A DNA stretch of 64,000 nt from Ferruginibacter sp. (GTDB lineage Bacteria; Bacteroidota; Bacteroidia; Chitinophagales; Chitinophagaceae). A program made the translations under genes and the position numbers. Each line of letters opens with the position of its first letter. Positions within the stretch are counted from its first letter, which is position 1. The notes under the pieces were generated by a model that worked only from the letters and a program-made list of their open reading frames with translations, was not told where the DNA came from and searched no databases. This document shows positions 40,151 through 49,674 of the stretch, one piece after another. The stretch is from the NCBI RefSeq assembly GCF_028288465.1, contig NZ_JAQBNR010000051.1, positions 1-64,000 on the forward strand, written 5' to 3'.

Positions 40151-42766
40151 ATGTTGGATAAGGTAGAAAAGGAACGGTTATCCCGTTCAAACAATAATAA
40201 AAACTGGAAAAAGTGGGGACCATATTTGTCTGACAGGCAATGGGGTACCGTAAGAGAAGATTATAGTCCGAATGGAAATACGTGGAACTATATCAACCAC
40301 GACCTGGCCCGAAGTTATGCTTATCGTTGGGGCGAGGAAGGCATAGCCGGCTTTTGCGACAGTGACCAGATTTTATGCCTGGCGCCGGCATTCTGGAACG
40401 GTAAAGATTCTATTTTAAAAGAGCGACTTTTTGGTTTAACCAACGGGGAAGGCAATCATGGTGAAGATGTAAAGGAACTATACTTTCATTTAGACTCCTC
40501 GCCTACCCACTCGTACTGCAAATTCCTTTACAAATATCCCCAGCAGGCATTCCCTTATCTTGACCTGGTAGATAAAAATAAAAAAGACCGGTTAAGCCCT
40601 GAATATGAATTGATGGATACGGGCATCTTTAAAGACAACCGTTATTTTGATTGTTATATTGAATATGCCAAAGATGAAATAAATGATATTTTGATGAAGG
40701 TTACGGTGCACAACCGCGGGCCTGAAACAGCCACCATCCATGTATTACCGCACCTGTGGTTCCGCAATTTCTGGAAACACAATCCCCGTTTTACCAGGCC
40801 CGAAATTGTTTCGCTTTCACCCAATTGCCTGCAAACAAGCTCGGCCCGCAATGGCAGTTTCTATTTTTATCACGAAGGTGGTGAGCAATTGTTTTGTGAT
40901 AATGAAACCAATAACCAGCGGATGTACAACAGGCCGAATGACATGCCCTTTGTAAAGGATGGCATCAACAACTATGTCATCAACAAAGAGCAAACAGTCA
41001 ATACAAAAAAACAAGGTACCAAAGCCGCCGTTTGGTTAAAAGAAACCATTCCCCGGGGCGCATCAGCCACATTTAAAATAAGGTTAAGCAAATACCAGCT
41101 GGAAAATCCATGGACTAAATTTGATCAAATTTTTGACAAGCGTCTGGCCGATACGGATCAATATTATGAGGAGCTCTCACCAAAAAAATTATCAACCGAA
41201 CATCAAAGTTTGCTTCGTAGCACCGTGAGCGGTTTGCTATGGACCAAACAGTTTTATTACCTCGATGTATTTAAATGGTTGTTTGGCGAACCGGGTGAAA
41301 CACCACCCCAGCGAAGTCATCAACGCAATTATGACTGGCAGCACCTTACCTGCCGCAACATTATTTCGATGCCGGATAAATGGGAATATCCCTGGTTTGC
41401 TGCCTGGGATCTTGCGTTTCATGCAGCCACTTTTATTCATGTTGATCCTGATTTTGCCAAGCAACAATTATTGGTTGTACTGCGGGAATATTACATGCAT
41501 CCCAACGGACAAATTCCGGCATACGAATGGAATTTCAGTGACGTCAATCCGCCGGTACATGCATGGAGTGTTTGGTACGTGTATGAAGCGGATAAGAAAA
41601 AAACGGGCAAGCCCGACTGGGATTTTCTGGAAAGGGCTTTTCAGAAATTGCTCATGAATTTTACCTGGTGGGTAAACCAAAAGGATGCCAACGGAACCGA
41701 TATTTTTGAAGGTGGGTTTCTTGGCCTGGATAATATTGGTGTGTTTGACAGAAATCATATGCCGCCCGGTATTAAAAAATTACAGCAGGCAGATGCTACC
41801 AGCTGGATGGCCATGTACGCTATCAATATGCTGCACATGTCGCTTGAGCTGGCACAGCACAACCAGGCTTATGAAGAATCTGCTGCCAAATTTTTCCGGC
41901 ATTTTTTAAATATTGGCTGGGCCATGCACCACATGGGCAAGAAAGATATTTCCTTGTGGGACGAAGATGATGCTTTTTATTATGATGCCATACAATTTGA
42001 AAACGGCGCCAGCCAGCGGTTAAAAATCCGTTCTTTAGTGGGCATTATTCCATTATTGGCTGTTGAAATTATTCATGGCAGCGTGTTTAAAAATTTGCCT
42101 CAATTTAACACCCGTTTGGAAGTGATCAGGCTTACGCGGCCTGACCTGACACGGATCATTTCCGGCATTGATAACAAGAACAAGGATGGCAATTATTTAT
42201 TTGCCATTATGATTGATGACCGCCTGGAAAGCTTACTGAAAAGGCTGCTGGACGAAGCGGAGTTTTTATCCGATTATGGCATTCGTTCGCTCTCCCGCTG
42301 CCACAAGGATAAGCCCTATGAATTTGGCTACCAGGGCAATAATTACAGTATTCAATATGAACCCGGTGAAAGCTCCAGTTCCATGTTTGGTGGTAACTCC
42401 AACTGGCGTGGACCCATCTGGCTGCCACTGAATTACCTCATCATTAATTCTATTCGTAAATACTATACTTATTATGGCGACAGTTACCACTTTGAATTTC
42501 CGGCTGGTTCGGGGAATATGTTAAGCCTGAAACAAATTGCCAATGCCCTGACTAAAAGAATTTTAAAAATATTTGAACGCAATGAAAGCGGGCAATTTCA
42601 ATACCATGCCAGCGATCAGCCTTTATGGAGCAAGGAAAATTTTAAAGAGCATCACCTGTTTTATGAATTCTTTCATGGAGATACCGGCCAGGGTTTGGGG
42701 GCCTCTCATCAAACTGGATGGACGGCTTTGATTGCTAATTTATTGCTGGAGATGGATGAAGAATAA
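40151..42766 (+). CDS. GH63-like glucosidase (MGH1 family)
   Basis: 871-residue cytoplasmic-looking glycoside hydrolase (no signal peptide; starts MLDKVEKERLSRS). N-terminal beta domain has WGPYLSDRQWGTVREDYS; the (alpha/alpha)6 barrel has WEYPWFAAWDLAFH, GQIPAYEWNFSDVNPPVHAW (substrate-site acidic residues) and GGNSNWRGPIWLPLNYLI. These fit the GH63 mannosyl-oligosaccharide glucosidase-like branch. Bacterial members act on alpha-glucosides such as glucosylglycerate or mannosylglycerate; the substrate here is not determined. Single gene, convergent with the phosphatase-fold gene. Confidence 0.92.
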   Translation: MLDKVEKERLSRSNNNKNWKKWGPYLSDRQWGTVREDYSPNGNTWNYINHDLARSYAYRWGEEGIAGFCDSDQILCLAPAFWNGKDSILKERLFGLTNGEGNHGEDVKELYFHLDSSPTHSYCKFLYKYPQQAFPYLDLVDKNKKDRLSPEYELMDTGIFKDNRYFDCYIEYAKDEINDILMKVTVHNRGPETATIHVLPHLWFRNFWKHNPRFTRPEIVSLSPNCLQTSSARNGSFYFYHEGGEQLFCDNETNNQRMYNRPNDMPFVKDGINNYVINKEQTVNTKKQGTKAAVWLKETIPRGASATFKIRLSKYQLENPWTKFDQIFDKRLADTDQYYEELSPKKLSTEHQSLLRSTVSGLLWTKQFYYLDVFKWLFGEPGETPPQRSHQRNYDWQHLTCRNIISMPDKWEYPWFAAWDLAFHAATFIHVDPDFAKQQLLVVLREYYMHPNGQIPAYEWNFSDVNPPVHAWSVWYVYEADKKKTGKPDWDFLERAFQKLLMNFTWWVNQKDANGTDIFEGGFLGLDNIGVFDRNHMPPGIKKLQQADATSWMAMYAINMLHMSLELAQHNQAYEESAAKFFRHFLNIGWAMHHMGKKDISLWDEDDAFYYDAIQFENGASQRLKIRSLVGIIPLLAVEIIHGSVFKNLPQFNTRLEVIRLTRPDLTRIISGIDNKNKDGNYLFAIMIDDRLESLLKRLLDEAEFLSDYGIRSLSRCHKDKPYEFGYQGNNYSIQYEPGESSSSMFGGNSNWRGPIWLPLNYLIINSIRKYYTYYGDSYHFEFPAGSGNMLSLKQIANALTKRILKIFERNESGQFQYHASDQPLWSKENFKEHHLFYEFFHGDTGQGLGASHQTGWTALIANLLLEMDEE

Positions 42767-42795
42767 ATTTGGTTAACCTGGCGTTGCAGGTATCA

Positions 42796-43509
42796 TCAGG
42801 ATTTGAATGTTACAATAACCGGAACATGATCACTGTACTGCTTCCAGAAATCATAGTCCCCAATTTCGACTTGTTCAATGCTGTCCATCATGTCAGAAGA
42901 AGCAAAACAATAATCAAGATGATAGGGTTTATCTTTGTGACGGTAAAGATAAAATGTGGGATGTAGCTCCTGCCCCTGCACCTGTTGATGATGCGAATGG
43001 TAACAGCTGATAATACCTTTTTGCTCCAGGTGCTCTACAACATTCGAATGATTGCCTTCCCTGTATTTTCTATCCCAGATGGAGTTGCTGTTAAAATCGC
43101 CAATGAGGATGGTTTGTTTTGTCTTTATTTTTTTGTCGTAATGATGAAGGGCTTTCCAAACCTGCTCAACATATTGTCCGTCCGGATCTGCCGGATTGTT
43201 TGCCCAAACTGCATACAAAGTAAAGTCGCAATGGCCACCGGTAACCGCAATAGGTATAATCATTTTTAATTCCGGGTTATGATTTTTAAGCAGTTTTAAT
43301 TTGAAGCTGCCATACGAAAAAATACCAAGACCCTTATGTTGATTGGTGCCGTACCAAAGCATGTCAGTTGGCTGCTGTATACCTTCACCAAATGCCAAAT
43401 TTTTAATGCATTCACATTCGGGAACAATTAAAATATCTGGCTTATACTTCAGGATGAAAGACGCCTTTTTTCTAAAGGCCATATTGCAGTTCCATGTAAT
43501 AATTGTCAT
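42796..43509 (-). CDS. Endonuclease/exonuclease/phosphatase family protein
   Basis: 237-residue metal-dependent hydrolase of the EEP (DNase I-like) superfamily. Conserved motifs: ITWNCNMAF, PDILIVPECE (metal Glu), LIGDFNSNSIWD (catalytic Asp and Asn), HLDYCFASSDM and the C-terminal SDHVPVIV (catalytic His). No signal peptide. Could be a nuclease or a phosphodiesterase; no substrate hint from neighbours. Confidence 0.92.
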   Translation of the reverse strand: MTIITWNCNMAFRKKASFILKYKPDILIVPECECIKNLAFGEGIQQPTDMLWYGTNQHKGLGIFSYGSFKLKLLKNHNPELKMIIPIAVTGGHCDFTLYAVWANNPADPDGQYVEQVWKALHHYDKKIKTKQTILIGDFNSNSIWDRKYREGNHSNVVEHLEQKGIISCYHSHHQQVQGQELHPTFYLYRHKDKPYHLDYCFASSDMMDSIEQVEIGDYDFWKQYSDHVPVIVTFKS

Positions 43510-43592
43510 GACCCGGATTACTTTTTAATTATTAAACCGCAAGAAGCTTTACAAAACCCCCTTTCATATTCGCGTATAACAATTGCTGCTTT

Positions 43593-43961
43593 TTAGCCGT
43601 TGTTAAATTGCCCGAAGTGCCAGAGAATGCCGGACGGATCATGTAAAAAACACTCGCTGCCCCAGGTGTCGTTTTTAACGGGCGTTAATCTAACACCGGC
43701 ATATTTCTCCTCCAGATTCAAAGCAAGTAACTCTTTCCAGTAACGGTTAACATCATCTACTTCCAAAAAAATCATCGAATTATCAATCCAGTCCTTCACC
43801 CAGGCCTTCTGCAAATAAAACCCCAGCAGGCCGGTTTTAAACAAACACATATCAGGTGACAGTACTATTTCTTCAAAGCCAAGGTCCCGGTAAAAGGCTC
43901 TTGAAAGTTCATAGTCTTTTGCGCCAATGAATGGCCGGATTGAAATGGCTTTATGGTTCAT
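43593..43961 (-). CDS. VOC (glyoxalase/bleomycin-resistance fold) protein
   Basis: 122-residue single-module vicinal-oxygen-chelate protein: SIRPFIGAKDYELSRAFYRD at the start, FLEVDDVNRYWKEL mid, and the C-terminal CFLHDPSGILWHFGQF with a metal-ligand-like pattern. Substrate unknown; such proteins include lyases, dioxygenases and drug-binding proteins. Confidence 0.9.
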   Translation of the reverse strand: MNHKAISIRPFIGAKDYELSRAFYRDLGFEEIVLSPDMCLFKTGLLGFYLQKAWVKDWIDNSMIFLEVDDVNRYWKELLALNLEEKYAGVRLTPVKNDTWGSECFLHDPSGILWHFGQFNNG

Positions 43962-44120
43962 TGCTTTATATTTTTTTCAGTGAATGTTATCTGCTCCTGT
44001 TTTAAGTATTTATTATAAGCTAAAAACACGAACTATTTCAAAGCAAGATAATATATTTTGTCGCAGTTGTTCACCGCTAAACGGTGTTCAGTAAATTTGG
44101 TAAACAATAAAATTCATTAC

Positions 44121-45521
44121 ATGTCAAAACAAACCCAATCATCCCGCAGGCGTTTTTTGCAACAGATCGGTGCCACTGGCATGCTGGCTGTAGCTGCCCC
44201 GTTAAGCACTCTGGCTGCACAGGAAAAGGCAGAAGAAAGAACACTGTTTTATGAAAAGAAAATTTCAACAGGCGATACCATCCGCCTTGGCGTAATCGGC
44301 TATGGCATACAGGGGCATTTTGACCTGGACACGGCGCTGAAAGTACCGGGTGTGGAGCTGGCCGGTATTTGTGACTTGTATACGGGCAGGCTGGTAAATG
44401 CAAAAGAAAAATTTGGCAACAATCTTTTTACAACAAGGAATTACAGAGAGCTGCTGGACAAAGCTGATATAGATGCTGTGATTATCGCCACCACGGATTG
44501 CTGGCATGCCCGCATTGCAAAAGATGCACTAACAAAAGGCAAAGCTGTGTATTGTGAAAAACCGATAGTGTACAAAATAAGTGAAGGTGCTGGTGTAATT
44601 GAAGCACAAAAAAAATCGGGTAAAGTATTGCAGGTAGGCAGTCAGCGGGTAAGCAGTATTGGCCTGGCAAAAGCAAAAGAATTATTAGCTGCCGGTGAAA
44701 TAGGCAAACTAAATATGGTGAATGCGGTGTACGACCGGCAAAGCTCCATCGGTGCGTGGGAGTATACGATACCAAAAGATGCCAATGCAGAAACCACCGA
44801 CTGGAATAAGTTCATTGAGGTAACAGCAAAAATGGAATATGATTCTAAAAAGTTTTTCTGGTGGCGTGCGTTTAAAGAGGTAGGTACAGGCGTAGCGGGA
44901 GATTTGTTTATTCATTTGCTGAGTGGCACACATTTTATAACCAATTCAAAAGGCCCGCAATCTATTTACGGTTCGGGCCAGTTCAGTTATTGGAAAGATG
45001 GCCGCAATATGCCGGATGTTATGGCTGGCGTGATGCAATATGGTGATACACCCGAGCATCCGGCATTTCAGTTAACACTGCAGGTAAATTTTATCAGTGG
45101 CACAGGCGGGCAGGAAGTGATACGGTTTACAGGGTCAGAAGGTGTGATGGAAGTAAAAGGAAATGACATCAACATAAAGCATAGCCTGATGCCTGAAGCG
45201 CCTGGCTTTGGCGGCTATGATTCTCTCTTTACTTTTTCAAAAAGTATGCAGGAAGAAATGCAGAAAGACTACGATGCAAAGTGGACAGCCGCACAAAAAA
45301 AGCGACCTGTAAAAGACGATGTAACATTTAAAGCCCCGAAAGATTATAACGAACATTTAGATCATTTTACCAATTTCTTTGACTCCATACGGACTGGTAA
45401 GCCGGTGGTAGAAGACGCCATTTTTGGTTTCCGGGCAGCAGCGCCTGCCTTATCGTGCAACGAAAGTTATTTTCAAAAAAAGATCATTCAGTGGGATCCG
45501 GTTAATATGAAACTGGTATAA
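44121..45521 (+). CDS. Gfo/Idh/MocA oxidoreductase with Tat signal
   Basis: 466 residues from ATG 44121 (MSKQTQSSRRRFLQQ); the upstream in-frame start at 44058 is unlikely because it would push the signal inward. The twin-arginine motif SRRRFLQQ followed by GMLAVAAPLSTLAA indicates export by Tat. NAD-binding VIGYGIQGHFDLD, then the EKP motif in VYCEKPIVYKI with the catalytic Lys. The C-terminal domain is the usual open-faced beta-sheet. Exported members of this family act on sugars or sugar alcohols in the periplasm; the exact substrate is unknown. Confidence 0.92.
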   Translation: MSKQTQSSRRRFLQQIGATGMLAVAAPLSTLAAQEKAEERTLFYEKKISTGDTIRLGVIGYGIQGHFDLDTALKVPGVELAGICDLYTGRLVNAKEKFGNNLFTTRNYRELLDKADIDAVIIATTDCWHARIAKDALTKGKAVYCEKPIVYKISEGAGVIEAQKKSGKVLQVGSQRVSSIGLAKAKELLAAGEIGKLNMVNAVYDRQSSIGAWEYTIPKDANAETTDWNKFIEVTAKMEYDSKKFFWWRAFKEVGTGVAGDLFIHLLSGTHFITNSKGPQSIYGSGQFSYWKDGRNMPDVMAGVMQYGDTPEHPAFQLTLQVNFISGTGGQEVIRFTGSEGVMEVKGNDINIKHSLMPEAPGFGGYDSLFTFSKSMQEEMQKDYDAKWTAAQKKRPVKDDVTFKAPKDYNEHLDHFTNFFDSIRTGKPVVEDAIFGFRAAAPALSCNESYFQKKIIQWDPVNMKLV

Positions 45522-45541
45522 CATTCATACATCCCAATATT

Positions 45542-45579
45542 ACAGCACAGCACTTTTAAAAACGCTGTGCTGTTTTTTA
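45542..45579 (+). terminator. Intrinsic terminator after the Gfo/Idh/MocA gene
   Basis: ACAGCACAGC (45542-45551), 12-nt loop, GCTGTGCTGT (45564-45573), T-run. Perfect 10-bp stem 21 bp after the stop codon. Confidence 0.9.
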
Positions 45580-45675
45580 TTTACAGGGTCAGTCTCGTAA
45601 TTAACAAAATATAATGTCAGCAAATAACTTTGCAGATAAAAAATTGATTTGTTTACGCTGGTGATATTACCATTG

Positions 45676-46095
45676 CTATTCGCTCTTGCTTACTGCTTGC
45701 TTAACTATTGCCTTGTTATAAACAAACAATAAAACAATATACACCAACCACACAATGGAGAATGCAATGAGACCCTTGAGATTGGATTGCACATCTTCCG
45801 GATCAAAACGACCGTGTATTTTTACATGCAATAATTTGTTGGAATATTCCTGCGCATACTCAACACCTATTCCAAATAAAAAAAGGAAAATAAATATCAA
45901 TACATGAAGGGTTACTTTTCTGCCCGCAAAAAGTACATTCAAAAAGGCAGCCGCTAAAAAATAAAATGCAGCGTGCAGTTCCTTGTCAATATGCCGGAAG
46001 CCGGATGGCAGCTTTACCATGAAACCAATAACAGATGCTGCTAGAAAAGCAGTCACCAACAATATTTTAATCCAGTTATTGATTGGTAATTTCAT
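45676..46095 (-). CDS. VanZ-like membrane protein
   Basis: 139 residues from ATG 46095 (MKLPINNWIKI), four predicted helices. The DKELHAAFYFLAAAFLNVLF segment and GVEYAQEYSNKLLHVKIHGRFDPEDVQSN (split in two here) fit the small VanZ-like family. VanZ confers low-level teicoplanin resistance in enterococci, but most homologues have no proven role. Last gene of a possible Crp/Fnr-ClC-HPP-VanZ run on this strand. Confidence 0.82.
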   Translation of the reverse strand: MKLPINNWIKILLVTAFLAASVIGFMVKLPSGFRHIDKELHAAFYFLAAAFLNVLFAGRKVTLHVLIFIFLFLFGIGVEYAQEYSNKLLHVKIHGRFDPEDVQSNLKGLIAFSIVWLVYIVLLFVYNKAIVKQAVSKSE

Positions 46096-46251
46096 TGATT
46101 GATGACATGTGTTAGGTGTCAAAAATAGGACTTCAGTCTCACTAACAATACTTTCAGCAAACAATGTTTCTGTTAAAAAATAAGCAAGTAAAAATTGCAG
46201 GATTGAAAAACAAAGTTATGGCTGGAGCAAAGTCTTTTGGTTACCTGTTGC

Positions 46252-46800
46252 TCATTTCCGGTAAGGATAATTTCTATCGTCGGGAATATTGTTTACAATA
46301 ATTGCCACGAGTAACAGAACTAAAACGCCACTCATTACAGGGGAGAGTACATAATAAAAGCCCAGGCTTTTTATTTTTTGCGAACCGATATTAGCTATCA
46401 GTGCCGTTGCACCGCCGGGCGGATGCATTGTTTTAGTTATCTGCATGGCCACAATAGAAAGCGATACCGCCAGGGCAGAACACAACCACATTTGATTGGG
46501 CAATATACATTGTACCGTTACACCAATTATCGCACACACCAAATGCCCGCCTACCAGGTTGCGGGGCTGTGCCAGCGGGCTGTTGGTGGCGCCAAACACC
46601 AGCACGGCCGAGGCACCAAATGATCCAATCAGGAAAACATTATCACTATCACTTAATTTAGTTGTCTGTAGCAATCCAATTAATCCAATCCCGGCAAATG
46701 CGCCAATAAATGTCCACAGGTGATCAATGGGTTCTATAATAGTTTGCCGGTACACAACGTATTTAGCCAAACGGTAACTCCGCTTTATTTTTTTCTTCAC
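46252..46800 (-). CDS. HPP-family membrane protein
   Basis: 182-residue protein with about five helices and the family-defining HPPGGATALIA motif near residue 125, preceded by ATNSPLAQPRNLVGGHLVCA. HPP proteins have been linked to nitrite transport in chloroplasts and cyanobacteria; in most bacteria the role is unknown. It follows the ClC channel gene by 57 bp on the same strand. Confidence 0.92.
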   Translation of the reverse strand: MKKKIKRSYRLAKYVVYRQTIIEPIDHLWTFIGAFAGIGLIGLLQTTKLSDSDNVFLIGSFGASAVLVFGATNSPLAQPRNLVGGHLVCAIIGVTVQCILPNQMWLCSALAVSLSIVAMQITKTMHPPGGATALIANIGSQKIKSLGFYYVLSPVMSGVLVLLLVAIIVNNIPDDRNYPYRK

Positions 46801-46857
46801 TGATTATTTATTTTGGATAGAAGGGCCAGGTGTGGCTTGTAAAAAACAACGGCACAT

Positions 46858-48777
46858 TTATATCTCCACGTCCGTTTTATTCAACTGTTTTAATTGCTTG
46901 TCTTTACTAATGTTCATCAGTCGCTGGCCACGGACCAGCATTTTAAGGCCTTGCTTTTTTAACGATATGGAAGGTTGTTTTCGTTCATGCTGCTGCGCCT
47001 CCCGGCTGTAAGCGCCTATAATATCTGAGTACCCAAGTACGCCGACAATTTTATTCTCTTTTGATACAATGGGCAACACATCTACATTTTCTGCCGCCAT
47101 TTTTTCAACCGCCGCCTTCAGGCTGCTGTTAACGGATAGACAAATATTTTTTCGCTTAATGAGCAATCCTACCGGGCTTGCAATATCATGCTGGCTGTTG
47201 AATAAACTGGATGAACTGATGATGCCTTTAAAATTGCTTTGGCCATCTGTTACGATAAAATAATTCGCTTTGTTTTCATCCTCATTCTCAATCCAGTTTC
47301 TAACTTCTCCTACTGTATTGTCATCACTTAACAGCACCGCATCACCTTTCATCACATCTGCTACCATCTTTTTATTTAAAATATCAGGCTCAAAATGATC
47401 CGGTGTTTGCACCCCTCTTCTTACAATTTTTTCTGTCATGATGGTAGTTTCCATCAACAGAAAAGAAACAAAATAGGCACCCGTGCAGGCAGCAATCAAA
47501 GGCAGCAACGCATTGTACTGCCCCGTAGTTTCCAGCGCAAAGATGATGGAAGTAATAAAGGCTCTTGAAGCGCCCGCAAACATGGCTGACATACCAATTA
47601 AAGCCGCCATCGGTATGGAAATGCCCGACGAAGGAAACAGGCTGAGCCAGGCGGCACCCAGCAAGGCGCCGGTAGCACCGCCGATCGTTAACAGCGGCGC
47701 TAATGTTCCGCCCGAAGTGCCACTGCCCAATGCCACAGACCACGATAAAAATTTAAAAGCACATAACGATAAAATAATGGCAACAGATAAATTGCCTGAA
47801 AGGATATCAGTAATGTTTTCGTACCCTACTCCCAACGTACGGGGATTGATGTACCCGACCGCTCCTACCATTAACCCGCCAATTGCAGGCCACCACATCC
47901 AGTGCACCGGTATCTTTTCAAAAATATCTTCAATGAGATAAACAACTTTTGTTGTGATTACGGCAAGTAAGCCAATGATCATTCCTATCAGGCTGTAACT
48001 GAACAGGGCGGTGTTGGATGATGGTAACATTGTTTTTGCAACCATAAATACCGGTGCCGCGTCAAATAAAAAATGGTGGCCCGCTGCGCCTGTTATGCAG
48101 CCCAGTGCCACCGGGATAATGGAACGGGGCGAAAATTCAAACAACAACAATTCTATCGCTAAAAAAATTGCAGCGAGGGGGCTGCCAAATATGGCAGACA
48201 TCCCCGCTGTGGCGCCGGCAGCCAATAATATTTTTCTTTCGTGATGGGTAATATGCAGCAACTGGCCAAGGGTTGACCCCATTGCACCACCGGTTGCGAT
48301 GATAGGCCCCTCCGCACCAAAAGGTCCGCCGGTACCAATGGCAATGGCCGCAGAGACAGGCTTCAGGTAAGTGATGGCGGGTTTAATTTTACTATTGTTG
48401 GTCAGCACCTGTTCCATTGCTTCAGGTATCCCATGGCCGCGGATGGCTTTAGATCCGTACATGGCCATCAACCCCACAATAATTCCACCGATAGCAGGCA
48501 CCAGTACAACCCACAAACCAAGGGCATTTCCCAACGGGCTTGCATGAGCAGTGGAAAAAATTCCGTGAAAAGAAATATTGGTGACAAGATTGATAAGGCC
48601 CACCAATGCTTTAGCGATAAAACTGATGCAAACGGCAATGCCAATAGCCAGCACCGAAATCAACACCACCCGTTTCCTGTTCTGTGTTTCACGGGGATGA
48701 ATATTTTCCGACTCCAGTGTGGAGATTAAAGACGTTGATAAAGGAATTGTTTTATTACCAAAAGCGTGTGTACCCAT
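46858..48777 (-). CDS. ClC-family anion channel/transporter with two CBS domains
   Basis: 639 residues from ATG 48777 (MGTHAFGNK); a start at 48834 would add 19 poorly fitting residues. ClC membrane domain about 35-430: GHGIPE (GSGIP position), GGPFGAEGPI with the gating Glu, SPLAAIFLAIELLL, GSGTSGGTLAPLL and TTGQYNALLP with the central Tyr. Two CBS domains follow (about 455-575). By alignment with E. coli ClC-ec1, Ser107 becomes His and the inner proton Glu203 becomes Leu, while the gating Glu148 and Tyr445 are kept. This suggests a changed coupling or anion preference; the alignment is by eye. Lies between a Crp/Fnr regulator and HPP. Confidence 0.92.
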   Translation of the reverse strand: MGTHAFGNKTIPLSTSLISTLESENIHPRETQNRKRVVLISVLAIGIAVCISFIAKALVGLINLVTNISFHGIFSTAHASPLGNALGLWVVLVPAIGGIIVGLMAMYGSKAIRGHGIPEAMEQVLTNNSKIKPAITYLKPVSAAIAIGTGGPFGAEGPIIATGGAMGSTLGQLLHITHHERKILLAAGATAGMSAIFGSPLAAIFLAIELLLFEFSPRSIIPVALGCITGAAGHHFLFDAAPVFMVAKTMLPSSNTALFSYSLIGMIIGLLAVITTKVVYLIEDIFEKIPVHWMWWPAIGGLMVGAVGYINPRTLGVGYENITDILSGNLSVAIILSLCAFKFLSWSVALGSGTSGGTLAPLLTIGGATGALLGAAWLSLFPSSGISIPMAALIGMSAMFAGASRAFITSIIFALETTGQYNALLPLIAACTGAYFVSFLLMETTIMTEKIVRRGVQTPDHFEPDILNKKMVADVMKGDAVLLSDDNTVGEVRNWIENEDENKANYFIVTDGQSNFKGIISSSSLFNSQHDIASPVGLLIKRKNICLSVNSSLKAAVEKMAAENVDVLPIVSKENKIVGVLGYSDIIGAYSREAQQHERKQPSISLKKQGLKMLVRGQRLMNISKDKQLKQLNKTDVEI

Positions 48778-48849
48778 TACTAACCTGTAATTTTTTGCAA
48801 AGGTCTGCCACATCGGCCAGCAATGAATTGCCATTTGGCAAGTAATGAA

Positions 48850-49443
48850 TTATCGTTTTGAAATTTCTTTCCTGATCCTGCTAAGGGAAGTATTGGTAAC
48901 GCCCAGGTAAGAGGCAATGTATTTAAGGGGTGCATTTTGAAAAACATCCGGACTGGAATGTATCAACAGGTTATACCTTTCTTCCGCCGTATCCTGCACC
49001 ATGGATAGCATGCGTTGTTTTAAATCTGCATAAGCGGTCACCAGCATAGACCGGCCAAATTCCCTGAACTCAGGCATGGAATGAAAAGCGATTTGCAGAT
49101 CGGCAAAACTGATATACCAGGTACTGCAATCAGCAAGTGCCTGAAAATTTTCTTTGGTTGGCCGTTGCTTAAAGAACGAAAACATTTCGCACACCACCTG
49201 TTTATTGGAATAAAAATTGGTGGTAACGTCATCTCCGTTTACATCATGCGTATACGACCATACAAAGCCTTCATCTAAAAAATGAAACTCCTGGCATATC
49301 CTACCCTCCTGCAACAAAAATTCATTTTTGGCAACGGTCTTTTCCCGGAACCTGTCTGCAATTTCCACTGCCTTTCGCTGCGACACCGGAATAGTGGCAT
49401 GTATGTACTGAAGCAAGTTTGTTTTATCCCGGCTCATCATCAT
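48850..49443 (-). CDS. Crp/Fnr-family transcription regulator
   Basis: 197-residue regulator with a cyclic-nucleotide-binding-like beta-barrel (VAKNEFLLQEGRICQEFHFL at about 34-53) and a C-terminal winged helix with LKYIASYLGVTNTSLSRIRKE as the recognition region. No Fe-S cysteines at the N-terminus, so it is not a classical oxygen-sensing Fnr. The ClC channel gene starts 72 bp downstream on the same strand and may be its target. Divergent from katG across 230 bp. Confidence 0.92.
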   Translation of the reverse strand: MMMSRDKTNLLQYIHATIPVSQRKAVEIADRFREKTVAKNEFLLQEGRICQEFHFLDEGFVWSYTHDVNGDDVTTNFYSNKQVVCEMFSFFKQRPTKENFQALADCSTWYISFADLQIAFHSMPEFREFGRSMLVTAYADLKQRMLSMVQDTAEERYNLLIHSSPDVFQNAPLKYIASYLGVTNTSLSRIRKEISKR

Positions 49444-49561
49444 TTAAAACGTTTATAATAAACTTCCTCAAATATAACCACCAACAGTCATTTTTACCAT
49501 TCGGGTTTATAATAATACCGCAATAGTAAATGCATGGGTAAATATTGCTAAAATCAAAGCT

Positions 49562-49606
49562 ATATAGTGGTTATACAATCATAGATATTATCTATAAGAG
49601 TATAAG
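49562..49606 (+). promoter_or_regulatory. OxyR-like palindrome upstream of katG
   Basis: ATAGATATTATCTAT (49581-49595) is a perfect 15-bp palindrome with the spacing ATAG-N7-CTAT, the half-site pair bound by OxyR. A weaker ATAG is present on the left (from 49564) and TAAG on the right. The centre is about 54 bp upstream of the katG -7 box, the position expected for an activator. No oxyR gene is in the window. Confidence 0.55.
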
Positions 49607-49638
49607 ATTTATAAATATCAATTATCAAAAGAACAGGC

Positions 49639-49646
49639 TACATTTG
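49639..49646 (+). promoter_or_regulatory. -7 box of the katG promoter
   Basis: TACATTTG, a perfect TAnnTTTG, 28 bp before the katG ATG. There is no TTTG at the -33 position, which fits a promoter that needs an activator. Confidence 0.5.
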
Positions 49647-49674
49647 ACCTTTAAAAATTTATAAACCTAGCAAT

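Noticed and set aside
39876..40151. Plus-strand frame of 91 codons upstream of the GH63 gene
   Set aside because: No family features and irregular composition; it overlaps the GH63 start by a base and probably is non-coding.
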